DNA of 52,090 nt from a virus, in IMG/VR virus record IMGVR_UViG_3300025697_000033, positions 1 to 52,090 of that record. One strand, given 5' to 3'. The translations under genes and the position numbers were made by a program. Below the pieces are notes generated by a model. It was not told the DNA's origin and did not search any database. It saw only the letters and a list, made by a program, of their open reading frames with translations. The stretch's first letter is position 1. Each line of letters begins with the position of its first letter. This document shows positions 8,815 to 16,949 of the stretch, one piece after another.

Positions 8815-9264
8815 CTAAGATGTTGGCGCGGTTTCGAGAAAGTTCAGCGTGAAGGCGATCCCGGTCAATGCTTCATCGCCCCAGATGGGATTTCCGTCAG
8901 CCAATCGCACAGAGGCCGTGCGCCCGGTCCAGATTTGAACGGTCAATAGTTCCTCGACATTGCTCGCGTGGTGCGCTGCCAATACGGTCTCGATATTCGT
9001 GATGAGGGTTTCCAGCGCGTCATCGGCGCCGCTGCCGCCGTGCGCCACATCCACAGCCACAGCCATGCACTCCAGGACAATGAGCTTCGCGCCCACCGTC
9101 GCGCCCTGGGCCACTATGCCGTTTGCTTGGCTCAGGTTCGCAGTGTTGAGCCGGATCGGCGCCGATGGGGGGACGCTGGTTCCTTCGTCCAAAATGACGT
9201 TGTAGCTGTCACCCCAGAACTCCACCGCGCCAAGTTGAAATGAGACTGCTTGCCGGACTGCCAT
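8815..9264 (-). CDS. Putative distal tail component
   Basis: This 149-residue protein directly follows the tape measure gene, the usual place of the distal tail protein. That family is normally about 200-270 residues, so this is short. The sequence is a mixed alpha/beta protein with conserved-looking WGDSYNVILDEG and a C-terminal IAFTLNFLETAPTS that could be a beta strand. The start has GGAGG at good spacing. No family motif is clear, so the function comes only from gene order. Confidence 0.5.
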   Translation of the reverse strand: MAVRQAVSFQLGAVEFWGDSYNVILDEGTSVPPSAPIRLNTANLSQANGIVAQGATVGAKLIVLECMAVAVDVAHGGSGADDALETLITNIETVLAAHHASNVEELLTVQIWTGRTASVRLADGNPIWGDEALTGIAFTLNFLETAPTS

Positions 9265-9266
9265 AG

Positions 9267-11081
9267 CTACAACCTCCGCCCGCGCCGGCCAAGCCCGTTC
9301 TGGATCCTGTCAGCGAGAATATCACCCAGCATGTTAGCGTCCATCGGGCTATTGACCGTCATCCCCGGCATGTTGACCGTGACGGGGTTTCCGCCCCCGC
9401 CGCCTGCTCCGCCCCCGCCGCCTGCTCCGCCCCCGCCGCCTGCTCCGCCGCCGCCGCTTAGTGCTGGAGCTGGACCACGCAGAAGCCCAGCGCCAGCCCC
9501 CGCACTCAAAATAGATCCGAGAGGTCCAGGCAACAGAGCGCTCCCTATGCCAGCAAGCAAGAAAGGCAATTCGGCGGCCTTGGAAACAAGGAAGGAAATC
9601 ATTCTGAGTATGTCATTCGTGATGTTGTTAAAAATATTCAACACGCCAAGCCAGATATTGATAAACGCATTCCCCGCCGCGATCCAGTTTCCTTCCCATA
9701 GGTTGGAAAAGATGGCGAAAAAATCTTCCGTGAGAATGATGATTTCATTCCAATTTGAAGCGATAACCGCCACAACCGCGCCTATCGCAACGCCCACGCC
9801 AGCAATGGCCGCCGCCACGACAAGCCCGCCGGACGTGATAGCGCCAAAGAGAGCAATAAGGCCGGGAAGCGCAATCAGTAAAGGACCAAGAACAAGCATT
9901 AGAGCGCCAACGGCACCAACAATGACAATGATGGTTTGTGTCAACATCGGATTTGCTTTTGCCCATTCGGCAATACGGCCAAGAATTGGCGCGATAAACC
10001 TCGCAATAGCCCCAAGTGCGGGAATAAGCGCTTGGCCTATAGGGATCATGACAGACTCAATAGCGCTTCCAAGAAGTTTTAGCTGCCCCTGCAGGGTGTT
10101 TAGCTGCTTCTCGGCTGTCTCTTTTGCCGCACCGCCCGCGTTGTTCAGGCTTTCCGTCAATCCATTGATCTTGCCTATATCTTCAGTTATCGACGCGGCC
10201 ACAACGCCATTCCGCTTTCCAAACGCTTCCATTATTTGCGTGGCCGTTGCGCCTTTTGAACTCAAAAAATCAAATGATTCCGCTACTGTTCGGTTCTCAA
10301 AGTCCAAGTCTTCCAGAGTTAGCCCAAGATCACTAAGCAGCGTGTTTAGCCCGTTAGAGCCTACAGCAAGCTCTAACATAATGTTTCGTAAAGCTGTTGC
10401 TGAAGTGCTTGCGTCGATCCCCTTGTCGAAGAGGCTAGACAGTATCGCCGTCACCTCTTCAAGCGGCACGTTCAACTGCTTTGCCGCCGTGGCAACAATA
10501 GGCATTGCCACTGAAAACTTATCCATGCTTGCGGCGCTGCTGCCATTTGCCTTCGTGAAAACATCCGCTATCCGGGCCGTCTCCACATTCGCAAGGCCAA
10601 AGCCCTTTAGTGTTGCTGTGACGATTTCCGTGGTTGTGGCGAGGTCAAATTGAGAAGCGGCTGCAAGGTCAAGGATGGGTTGCAACTCAGCCACGCTCAT
10701 GGATGCAACATCAAAACCCTTGCTACTCAGATCAAAGAAAGCATTTGCGGCCTCTGTGGCGCTGAAAACGGTTGTCTGCCCGAGCGTTTGCGCGAGAGCT
10801 TCCATTTTCTTCTTCGCAATCTCAAACTCATTCCCTGTCTTGCCCGTCACCGCAGCCGCGTTTGTGATGGCTTGCTCAAATGTTGCAGCGGCTGATACCG
10901 CTTTCCCCAATGCGCCCGTAATCACCGCCCCCGCAGCCGTCATCGCAAGCCCGACCTTTGGGCCAAGATCGGCAAGCTTTTTCGTGGCCCCTTTGACGGC
11001 GTTGTCTACACTGCGCAAAAAGCCTTTTGAATTGGCGATGATCTCCCAGAAAAGATCTCCGCCTTTTACATCATTCGCCAT
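9267..11081 (-). CDS. Tail tape measure protein
   Basis: This 604-residue protein sets tail length and lines the tail lumen. The N-terminal half has the TP901-type tape measure signature (FEQAITNAAAVTGKTGNEFE, LGQTTVFSATEAANAFFDLS). Two strongly hydrophobic stretches follow at about residues 385-445 (IIVIVGAVGALMLVLGPLLI). The C terminus has a Gly-rich tract made by an 18-bp tandem repeat. The ATG at 11081 overlaps the TGA of the frameshifted chaperone ORF (TGATG); a TTG at 11093 is less likely. It is short for a tape measure, so the tail should be fairly short. Confidence 0.93.
   Translation of the reverse strand: MANDVKGGDLFWEIIANSKGFLRSVDNAVKGATKKLADLGPKVGLAMTAAGAVITGALGKAVSAAATFEQAITNAAAVTGKTGNEFEIAKKKMEALAQTLGQTTVFSATEAANAFFDLSSKGFDVASMSVAELQPILDLAAASQFDLATTTEIVTATLKGFGLANVETARIADVFTKANGSSAASMDKFSVAMPIVATAAKQLNVPLEEVTAILSSLFDKGIDASTSATALRNIMLELAVGSNGLNTLLSDLGLTLEDLDFENRTVAESFDFLSSKGATATQIMEAFGKRNGVVAASITEDIGKINGLTESLNNAGGAAKETAEKQLNTLQGQLKLLGSAIESVMIPIGQALIPALGAIARFIAPILGRIAEWAKANPMLTQTIIVIVGAVGALMLVLGPLLIALPGLIALFGAITSGGLVVAAAIAGVGVAIGAVVAVIASNWNEIIILTEDFFAIFSNLWEGNWIAAGNAFINIWLGVLNIFNNITNDILRMISFLVSKAAELPFLLAGIGSALLPGPLGSILSAGAGAGLLRGPAPALSGGGGAGGGGGAGGGGGAGGGGGNPVTVNMPGMTVNSPMDANMLGDILADRIQNGLGRRGRRL
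9391..9456. repeat. 18-bp tandem repeat encoding Gly-rich tract
   Basis: About three and a half copies of an 18-bp unit on the plus strand (CCGCCCCCGCCGCCTGCT) encode repeated GGGGAG on the minus strand near the end of the tape measure protein. Length could vary between isolates by slippage. Confidence 0.8.
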
Positions 11082-11739
11082 CAGTTTATCCAATCATTGT
11101 AGTTCATGGTTGTGCGGTTCTGGGTCCGCTGGCCGCCGCTCTTTTTCTCCGCCTTCTTCTTCGCGGCCGCATAGGCGGCTTCGTCATCTTCCGTCAACTC
11201 ATTGCAGACCTCCAGCGCGGCCCAATATTGCGGCCACGTCCAGGTGTTTAGGATTCGGAAGGGGTCGCATCCGAACCGTTCCCCAAGACGGAAGACATTT
11301 TTGAGGAGACCATTTCTTGAAGCTTGTCCTTGCCCATGATCTTCTCGGCGGCTTCGAGTTTCTTCATGTTCCGATCCGTCTCCGCTTCCTCTTGCGCCTG
11401 CTTCTCGGCGCGGGCTTCCGCTAAAGGGTCGTTCAGCCTCAAGATCGCCTTGAACGCATTGACCACCTGCACGCCGCTTGCGCTCTTCTGGATCGCCTCG
11501 GTCGGCCAATCCTCGGAGTACTCCAACAAACAATCCATGATTGCCCGCAGGCTTTGGGCGGTGCCCGTTTCGGTGTAATCGCTAAACAGCTTTTCAGCCG
11601 CTTCAAACCATTCCATCCCTTCGATCATGGGAAGCGCCTTGGCATTAATGGGCGTGTCTCGATTGACATGGCCGTCGTGCGCTGAAATGTTCATGATCAC
11701 AACGGGTTTGTTCGTGGTTTTCGGCAAGTCAATGGACAT
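11081..11739 (-). CDS. Tail assembly chaperone GT fusion by -1 frameshift
   Basis: The 163-residue upstream frame ends at 11248. An ORF in the -1 frame overlaps its end and continues to 11081 with a well-formed protein tail (FGCDPFRILNTWTWPQYWAA, then an acidic/lysine-rich helix). This lies exactly between tail tube and tape measure, where lambda G/GT-type chaperones use a programmed -1 shift. Candidate slip sites in the overlap are A AAA ATG (11298-11302 region) and G GGG AAC (11281-11284 region). Neither is a classical heptamer. The fused product is inferred. Confidence 0.75.
11248..11739 (-). CDS. Tail assembly chaperone (G-like)
   Basis: This 163-residue protein is the short, unshifted product. 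It has an N-terminal globular part (MIEGMEWFEAAEKLFSDY, RAIMDCLLEYSEDW) and a highly charged C-terminal helix (EARAEKQAQEEAETD), typical of tail chaperones that bind the tape measure. AAGGAG precedes the ATG, and the gene follows the tail tube gene by 11 bp. Family assignment rests on gene order, size and the overlapping -1 ORF. Confidence 0.75.
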   Translation of the reverse strand: MSIDLPKTTNKPVVIMNISAHDGHVNRDTPINAKALPMIEGMEWFEAAEKLFSDYTETGTAQSLRAIMDCLLEYSEDWPTEAIQKSASGVQVVNAFKAILRLNDPLAEARAEKQAQEEAETDRNMKKLEAAEKIMGKDKLQEMVSSKMSSVLGNGSDATPSES

Positions 11740-11750
11740 TCAAGTTCTCC

Positions 11751-12305
11751 TTAGCTTTGGTCGTAGTTGTAGCGCCACCAGCCGCCCGCAATGGTTGCGG
11801 TCGCGCATGGGGTCACAATGAAGTCCGTCTTGTTCACGGAGCCTTCATCGCCCTCGTAGTCGCCGGTGAATCCCGTGATGGCAACATCGCAGTTCGGGAA
11901 GTAGTCTACCCACAGACCATTTACCTCCACCCACACGGTGCGCTTGGTTAGCGTATCTAAAAGTTTCGTGATGTGAGAATCGACCTCCACGGAGCTTGCC
12001 ATTTCAAAAAGCTCTTTCCTCCCGTCATAGCATGAAAAGGTGAGTTCATCCACGCCGTTCCGAAAGAGCACAATGTCTTCGCGTGTCAAGCTCCTGGGCG
12101 GCATCACTTGGCCTTTTTCATTCATAAAGCTGACCCCAACGCTTCCGCCGTCCAGGTCCGCGTCATCGTCGCCCTGGGACCGCCCGATTGTGACATAGCC
12201 GCTGGTGTCCGCCATGTTGGATCCGACTTCCGCCGGGATGGACGGGATAGCTGTTTCGGCTGTCGTGTGGATGCCGATTCGGTTGATAAAATTCGTTCCT
12301 GCCAT
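11751..12305 (-). CDS. Major tail (tube) protein
   Basis: This 184-residue protein has the size and position of a siphovirus tail tube subunit, after the tail-terminator gene and before the chaperones. The sequence contains features often seen in tube proteins: an acidic loop (GRSQGDDDADLDGGS), a beta-rich middle (LTFSCYDGRKELFEMAS) and a C-terminal domain ending in GGWWRYNYDQS. TAGGAG precedes the start. No direct motif identifies it; the assignment rests on order and size. Confidence 0.75.
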   Translation of the reverse strand: MAGTNFINRIGIHTTAETAIPSIPAEVGSNMADTSGYVTIGRSQGDDDADLDGGSVGVSFMNEKGQVMPPRSLTREDIVLFRNGVDELTFSCYDGRKELFEMASSVEVDSHITKLLDTLTKRTVWVEVNGLWVDYFPNCDVAITGFTGDYEGDEGSVNKTDFIVTPCATATIAGGWWRYNYDQS

Positions 12306-12311
12306 TTGCCT

Positions 12312-12740
12312 CTAGGCTCCTATTTGAGTTGTGATTCTGTATCTCGCGATGGCGACCGGCCAACCCGTCACCGGTTCCGGCGGCCCTTGAAATGAGCTTG
12401 TCATTTGCGCCATGCACAATAATCCGCTTGCCGTTTCTTTCAACCGCGCATTATGCAAATACTGGTAGAGCGCCTTGCGCACGTTCCGCGCCGCCGTGTA
12501 TCCAATTTCGCCGCCGTAGCACTTGAACACCACCGCGATGCTTTCCAGTGCTCCCGTGATGTGGGAGCTTCCGGTTTCCGCATGGAACACGATGCCTTTG
12601 TGCTCGTTTTCAAATTTCGGCGGAGCCACGGGCGTGCTGAAATAATTGCCGCCCATGAAGTCCCGCAAGTTCACACCGTCAACGCCGAGAAAATCCGGGT
12701 CTTGCAGATATTCATCCACTATGTCAATCGGCTCAGTCAT
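12312..12740 (-). CDS. Putative tail terminator / completion protein
   Basis: This 142-residue protein starts in an ATGA overlap with the gp10-like gene and ends six bases before the tail tube gene. Its pattern, an N-terminal acidic helix (DIVDEYLQDPDFLG), then VFHAETGSSHITG and a C-terminal strand with TGWPVAIARYRIT, fits small tail-terminator proteins that cap the tube and join it to the head. The order connector, gp10-like, terminator, tube is standard in siphoviruses. Sequence-level evidence is modest. Confidence 0.65.
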   Translation of the reverse strand: MTEPIDIVDEYLQDPDFLGVDGVNLRDFMGGNYFSTPVAPPKFENEHKGIVFHAETGSSHITGALESIAVVFKCYGGEIGYTAARNVRKALYQYLHNARLKETASGLLCMAQMTSSFQGPPEPVTGWPVAIARYRITTQIGA

Positions 12741-13050
12741 CGTACAACTTCCCGCGACTTACAAGGTCGTTCACTGTTTCCTGGACTGCCGGTGCTAGGA
12801 ACGGTTGCGCGGCCATCTTCGAGGTGCCGAGTTCAACGTAGGCGCCATAGCCCGCCGTGGTTTGAATAACCAAGCCGCCATCTTTTACTGTCCTTTTTAT
12901 GTTTCGCTTCAAATTTCCCGTATCAACCACAACAAGATTTCGCGCCCGCAACACAACCCGTTTTGCAAATTCGTCCATGTTGGTGCCGACAATCTTCTTC
13001 ACCGCCTTCATCATGTTTCGATTCGGGCGTATTTTGACATTACCTGCCAT
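12733..13050 (-). CDS. HK97 gp10-like tail/connector protein
   Basis: This 105-residue protein matches the HK97 gp10 family in pattern: VVVDTGNLKRNIKR, then GYGAYVELGTSKMAAQPFLA, the hallmark 'YA.YvE.GT....A.PFl.PA' motif near the C terminus. The family works at the head-tail junction. It overlaps the next gene by eight bases. Confidence 0.85.
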   Translation of the reverse strand: MAGNVKIRPNRNMMKAVKKIVGTNMDEFAKRVVLRARNLVVVDTGNLKRNIKRTVKDGGLVIQTTAGYGAYVELGTSKMAAQPFLAPAVQETVNDLVSRGKLYDD

Positions 13051-13052
13051 GG

Positions 13053-13544
13053 CTAACCGAAGATCATTTCGTACTTGAACGGCTGAACAGCGGTTCCCGC
13101 AAAGTCAATTTCATCCGCCGATCCCGCCGCCACATCCGGGGTTGCGTCGTTGCCGTAATACATCACATACTGTCCAGGACTAAGAACCGTAGTCCACCCC
13201 GCGCCGCCCAAAAGATAGGGGTTGGAGGCCCCAAACTTCACCGTGATGGTGTTGGCGTTCGTGCTCGGGTTCTCGAATCGCGCCACTTGGCATTTCAGTC
13301 CAGTGGCGTCAATCACGCCGCCATTAGTGCCTTCTGCGAGCGCAGTAAGATCAAGCGTTTTTGCTCCGCCGGAAAGCGCCACGGAACCGCCCGCATATAA
13401 GGTAATGGGCGGCGTTGAGGCGGATGTAAGAGCCACCGTTTTGTCAAGACCGGTATGATTGACGGTATTATTGGAGCCGATGCTGTCACCGGTAAATGTT
13501 TCGGTGCAATTGATCGTGCTCGCCACTGTTGCTGTTACGCTCAT
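13053..13544 (-). CDS. Unrecognised virion protein in the head-tail junction cluster
   Basis: This 163-residue protein is Thr/Ser/Gly-rich and predicted to be beta (VALTSASTPPITLYAGGSVA, TITVKFGASNPYLLGGAGW), with a phrase like phage decoration or small fibre proteins (SPGQYVMYYGN). It interrupts the usual connector-to-terminator order between the head-closure gene and the gp10-like gene. A decoration or neck-fibre role is possible. I recognise no family. Confidence 0.55.
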   Translation of the reverse strand: MSVTATVASTINCTETFTGDSIGSNNTVNHTGLDKTVALTSASTPPITLYAGGSVALSGGAKTLDLTALAEGTNGGVIDATGLKCQVARFENPSTNANTITVKFGASNPYLLGGAGWTTVLSPGQYVMYYGNDATPDVAAGSADEIDFAGTAVQPFKYEMIFG

Positions 13545-13555
13545 AGTTCAAACTC

Positions 13556-13948
13556 CTATTCGGCGCTTGTGCCGATGATTCGTTTCAAATTCACCACGAA
13601 GGCGCTTACCCCAAGCCGGGGCGTGCCTTCGATCTTGTAGTCTTCTTCCGGGCTTATCGCCGTCCCGAACCGCTCTGTCATCCTGATTCGGTCTATGTGG
13701 ATCAAGCTGCTCGCCACGGGCAAGCGCAATGTCGCGTCGAAGTCGGGCACCTGCGTCCCGTCCGGTATTTCGCCCGAGCGCGTAGGCTTGAACCCGCATG
13801 AGATTTCATCGCCGAAAGCATAGGTGCTGCCGCCCGGATCGTCACTCCATTCTGCTTTTGTCGCGACCCCGATCTTGCAAGAGTCCAGCATGGTCTCTTC
13901 GGCTGCCGCCGTGATGCCCGTCTTTTCGCATGTGCTCAAAGGATTCAA
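13556..13948 (-). CDS. Putative head closure / head-tail joining protein
   Basis: This 130-residue protein begins with a helix (ITAAAEETMLDSCKIG) like the 'AAAE...tDtc.i.r' start of head-closure proteins, followed by a beta-rich body (EISCGFKPTRSGEI, ATLRLPVASSLIHIDRI). A TTG at 13948, overlapping the upstream TGA and with AGGGGA eight bases before it, is preferred because it keeps this helix; an ATG at 13891 would remove it. Gene order capsid, adaptor, closure, gp10 supports it. Confidence 0.65.
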   Translation of the reverse strand: MNPLSTCEKTGITAAAEETMLDSCKIGVATKAEWSDDPGGSTYAFGDEISCGFKPTRSGEIPDGTQVPDFDATLRLPVASSLIHIDRIRMTERFGTAISPEEDYKIEGTPRLGVSAFVVNLKRIIGTSAE

Positions 13949-14445
13949 TTGGCATTCCCCTGGCTCTCTAATTCAAGACTCGGAAAAATCCGAGTTTCTT
14001 GGAATATGGTTCCGTTTTGGTCTCTATAGCGTTCCACCGTTTGCAACTCAACCGAGCCGATTCTTGCTCTGGCCCGGAAATGCGCGGCGCGGCTTTCATA
14101 ATGCTTTGTCAATTGACTGCGTTTCAGGTTGGAGCCGTCGGCGGAAAAGTCATAATTGCACCCAACCGCCGCCGCCTTTTCATCCCAGATGTCCGCCGCC
14201 GCCGCGTTCAAGTCATAGGTCGGAATCCAATTGTCCTGCTGCGTCCGTGTCGGCGGTTCCGTGCTCGAGTCGAACCAATAGGGATCAAGCCCACGATCAT
14301 CCGTCACGGCCCGATCCGATATTGCGGCTTCAATCAATGTGTCGGTGTAGGGATCGGCGGTCGATTCCGCAACCATGCGCCGCAACTTTGCAATCGTGTC
14401 AGCGTCAATTGACGGCGTGGTGATTGGTGTGCCTGTCGCGCCCAT
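13945..14445 (-). CDS. Head-tail connector (adaptor) protein
   Basis: This 166-residue protein has the adaptor signature of helical gp6/gp15-type connectors: an N-terminal helix set (DADTIAKLRRMVAEST, PYTDTLIEAAISDRA), then DLNAAAADIWDEKAAAVG followed by YDFSADGSNLKRSQL. The last part is the frequent 'A..iWeekAa..a..yDFSaDG.s..rSq' pattern. It docks on the portal and carries the closure protein. Confidence 0.8.
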   Translation of the reverse strand: MGATGTPITTPSIDADTIAKLRRMVAESTADPYTDTLIEAAISDRAVTDDRGLDPYWFDSSTEPPTRTQQDNWIPTYDLNAAAADIWDEKAAAVGCNYDFSADGSNLKRSQLTKHYESRAAHFRARARIGSVELQTVERYRDQNGTIFQETRIFPSLELESQGNAN

Positions 14446-14472
14446 GCGTCCACCTGTTCCTGTTTTTACTTA

Positions 14473-14504
14473 GGCCCGCCGCCACGGGAGGATAGCGGCG
14501 GGCC
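14473..14504. promoter_or_regulatory. Perfect 10-bp hairpin between head genes
   Basis: GGCCCGCCGC and its exact reverse complement enclose a 12-nt loop in the 65-bp gap between two head genes. No T-run follows on the minus strand, so it may be a processing or stability element, or a weak terminator that lowers expression below the capsid gene. Confidence 0.55.
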
Positions 14505-14510
14505 AAGCGG

Positions 14511-14918
14511 TTAAACTCGGACGTACTCCAACAGGAGCTTTCCGGTGAGCCCGGCGGTAGTCGCCGAACCTGTAAGGGTCAGTTTTAGGGCCGCAGTCCA
14601 CGTTGCAACACCCGCGTCGGCAGTTTTCGCCGTCACCTGGACGGTATTGCCGTTGTAGATGGTGCCGGAAGCGTCGGCGTTGACGTCCAAAGCATTCAGG
14701 ATGTCGGTGGCCGCAGCCGCCGCCGTGGTGATGCCTACGCTCAACGTCGCAGCGCCTGTGGACTTGGTGGTCATGATGAACGTGGACTTGATGATTTTAA
14801 GACTCACGCCCTCGGGGTTGTCGATAGAGCCGAGTCCCGCGTTTGCAGCGGAGGCTGCACCAGTAATGTCATACTGGAGGCAACCGCCGTTCGGTGTGTT
14901 ATTGATTGCGGTAGTCAT
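14511..14918 (-). CDS. Putative capsid decoration protein
   Basis: This 135-residue, Ala/Thr/Gly-rich beta protein lies two genes after the major capsid gene. Its pattern (ITGAASAANAGLGSIDNPEG, NALDVNADASGTIYNG, LTGKLLLEYVRV) looks like small decoration or head-fibre proteins. It may cover the capsid surface. No family is certain, and the neighbour at 14935 is a beta-helix protein that could also be head-attached. Confidence 0.55.
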   Translation of the reverse strand: MTTAINNTPNGGCLQYDITGAASAANAGLGSIDNPEGVSLKIIKSTFIMTTKSTGAATLSVGITTAAAAATDILNALDVNADASGTIYNGNTVQVTAKTADAGVATWTAALKLTLTGSATTAGLTGKLLLEYVRV

Positions 14919-14934
14919 GTTCAGCTACCTCCTT

Positions 14935-15882
14935 TTAGGTTGTGGGTGCGGTGTCAACGCCAGCGCCCGCGTCAGGTGCCGGAGCAGTCAGGTGAAGGTG
15001 AGTTACGGTGTCGGCCCAGCCATCAATTCCGACAAGCTGATTAAGCCCGCGCAGAATAATGTCATAGGTTGCGGTGCCGCCAATCTCAAACGCATTGGCC
15101 AAGGTTGCGGCCCAATTCACGCTCTGGTTGTGGAAGACGCAATCATCAAACTCAAACCATCCAGCGGCCCCGGCATCCTGAGACACCATGAACTTGCCCG
15201 CTGTTTCGCTTGCACTGGTAAAACGACAGTGGATAAACAGCGCCTTGGAAGCAGGCGAGGCAAGCCAAAGCTCAGCATTCGCAGCGGCTCGGACAATGGT
15301 GTCCAGGCCAATCGCGCAATCCTTGAAAACGCATTCAGAGCTTGCGACCTTGAGTGACCAACTTCCCGCTCTCGCCGCAGGGGTCGCATGGCCCATGCCC
15401 GCGATGAAGCAGTTCTCGAAGTAGTTGCGATGCCCGGTCACAATCACCGCGCCGCTGTCAACGTCCGCGTCTGACTCATTCATAAACTGGATGTTCTTGA
15501 CGATGCAACCGTCGCCGGATAGCGTCATCACATTCACCAAGTCGCCAGCGGCAACCGCGTTAAGGCGGCAACGCTGCCCAATGCCGGGGATCGGCGCGGA
15601 CATGCCCACAAGGTGGGTGTAGTCCTTGGCCCATGTCAGGATCGCGGACTGCGTGTCAGCGGTAGGCCCGCCAACCATCACAACCGCGTCATTTTGATTC
15701 GTTGTGCATTTGGCGTAAGCAGCGGCGACAGTCGCAAGCGGGCGCTCAAAGCTGGTGCCGGGATTGTCGTCGTCACCATCCCCGCCTGTAAGCGGGTCAA
15801 CGATGTAGATTTGTGAGTTAGGCCCGCTCGGAATGCCGAGGGCATCCAGGTATTGTCGGGCGGCTCGTGGGAAAAGCCCCAT
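14935..15882 (-). CDS. Right-handed beta-helix protein (pectate-lyase-like fold)
   Basis: This 315-residue protein shows the rhythm of a parallel beta-helix: CIVKNIQFMNESDADVDSG, RNYFENCFIAG, SECVFKDCAIG, ALFIHCRFTSA, each about one rung apart with stacked hydrophobics. The family includes tailspikes and polysaccharide-degrading proteins. Its place directly after the major capsid gene, inside the head cluster, suggests a head-attached surface protein rather than a tail spike. A second beta-helix gene occurs at 28466-29587. Confidence 0.7.
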   Translation of the reverse strand: MGLFPRAARQYLDALGIPSGPNSQIYIVDPLTGGDGDDDNPGTSFERPLATVAAAYAKCTTNQNDAVVMVGGPTADTQSAILTWAKDYTHLVGMSAPIPGIGQRCRLNAVAAGDLVNVMTLSGDGCIVKNIQFMNESDADVDSGAVIVTGHRNYFENCFIAGMGHATPAARAGSWSLKVASSECVFKDCAIGLDTIVRAAANAELWLASPASKALFIHCRFTSASETAGKFMVSQDAGAAGWFEFDDCVFHNQSVNWAATLANAFEIGGTATYDIILRGLNQLVGIDGWADTVTHLHLTAPAPDAGAGVDTAPTT

Positions 15883-15910
15883 GATTCATGTCCTTTCTGC
15901 GGTGACTGGC

Positions 15911-15928
15911 CGGGGGTTTTCACCCCCG
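15911..15928. promoter_or_regulatory. GAAA-tetraloop hairpin after the capsid gene
   Basis: On the minus strand CGGGGGT-GAAA-ACCCCCG forms a 7-bp hairpin in the 65-bp gap after the capsid stop. There is no T-run, so transcript stabilisation of the capsid message is more likely than termination. Confidence 0.5.
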
Positions 15929-15947
15929 ACTCTGCCCGCAATATTGG

Positions 15948-16931
15948 TTAAGCCGTCAACGTGGCGAATTCACAGCGAGTGGTGTCGTCCTCGTTGACCA
16001 TGTTGATTTGATTCGGAAGGCTCACACCGAGCCGCATAGTCACCTGCAGGGCGATCATGCCGCGCTGCGCAAGGTTGAATGTCACGTTACCCGCAGCGTC
16101 GGTTAGTGTCGCTTCCTTGAGGATGTTGACATCAACATCTTGCCGGATGCTGTACACCAATCGAGACCAGTCACCCGCGATAAGCAGGCTTGAGGCTGCA
16201 ACGACTCCGCCGTTTCTGGGATACAGAATCGGCATGCCGTCCAGTTCGCCCGTCACAAATGTGTCGTTTACCTGATTCCCATTGTGGAAAATGGGCTGTC
16301 CGTTCGCGTCGCGGGTGTTGCGGAGCTTGCCTTTCATCGTAAGGTGCCCGACGTAGCCGGTGGCAAAGAACCCGTCCGCTTCGAGCAGCATGCTCAACCC
16401 GTCGTCGCCGTTTGCTTTCTCGCCGAGAATAGCTTCGTATTCGTCGGTGTACTCGGCAAGACTGATGGTATGCCCAGCCGCCGTGCATCGCGCCACAAGT
16501 CCAGCGGCGCCGATATTCGTGGTCCACGACGCGGGAATACCCGTACCATAGTAGACAGCCCGGTCAATGGTTTTTCCAATCGCCGCGATGATTCGGGGTG
16601 TCAACATTCCGATCATGTCGAAACCGGTGTCAGCCAAAACCTTTTTGGGAATTGGGACGATGACCGCCACTTCTTCCGCGTCAACGTATTTGTTGGTCCA
16701 GTCCGCGTCATCCGTCTGTTGAAGGCCCGTGTCGCCGTCAACGAAATATGCTTCGATAATGCTGCCCAAAACGGGGAGCCTTGTTTGATTCGTCGGCATG
16801 TCCGCCAAGCGCTGGGCCATGGCCAGGACAGTGCTATTTTCAGGCAAGTCTTTGAGCATCACGGCAGAGACGTTTTCCGCAATGAGTGCCTCGGCTTCGC
16901 TCCTACTAATTGATTCGTTAAATCCGGCCAT
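15948..16931 (-). CDS. Major capsid protein, HK97 fold
   Basis: This 327-residue protein has the sequence pattern of HK97-type capsid proteins: an N-terminal helix with SRSEAEALIAENVSAVMLKD, the E-loop/P-domain segment WTNKYVDAEEVAVIVPIPK, KTIDRAVYYGTGIP, then GELDGMPILYPRNGG and the C-terminal strand LRLGVSL-like TMRLGVSLPNQINMVN. GGAGGG precedes the ATG. It follows the scaffold gene and precedes the head-tail genes. Confidence 0.92.
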   Translation of the reverse strand: MAGFNESISRSEAEALIAENVSAVMLKDLPENSTVLAMAQRLADMPTNQTRLPVLGSIIEAYFVDGDTGLQQTDDADWTNKYVDAEEVAVIVPIPKKVLADTGFDMIGMLTPRIIAAIGKTIDRAVYYGTGIPASWTTNIGAAGLVARCTAAGHTISLAEYTDEYEAILGEKANGDDGLSMLLEADGFFATGYVGHLTMKGKLRNTRDANGQPIFHNGNQVNDTFVTGELDGMPILYPRNGGVVAASSLLIAGDWSRLVYSIRQDVDVNILKEATLTDAAGNVTFNLAQRGMIALQVTMRLGVSLPNQINMVNEDDTTRCEFATLTA

Positions 16932-16949
16932 TATTTGGCCCTCCTTTGG

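Noticed and set aside
9250-10653. 467-codon plus-strand ORF opposite the tape measure gene
   Set aside because: It is the antisense shadow of the tape measure protein, has no RBS and reads as Ala/Pro/Ser-rich low-complexity sequence.
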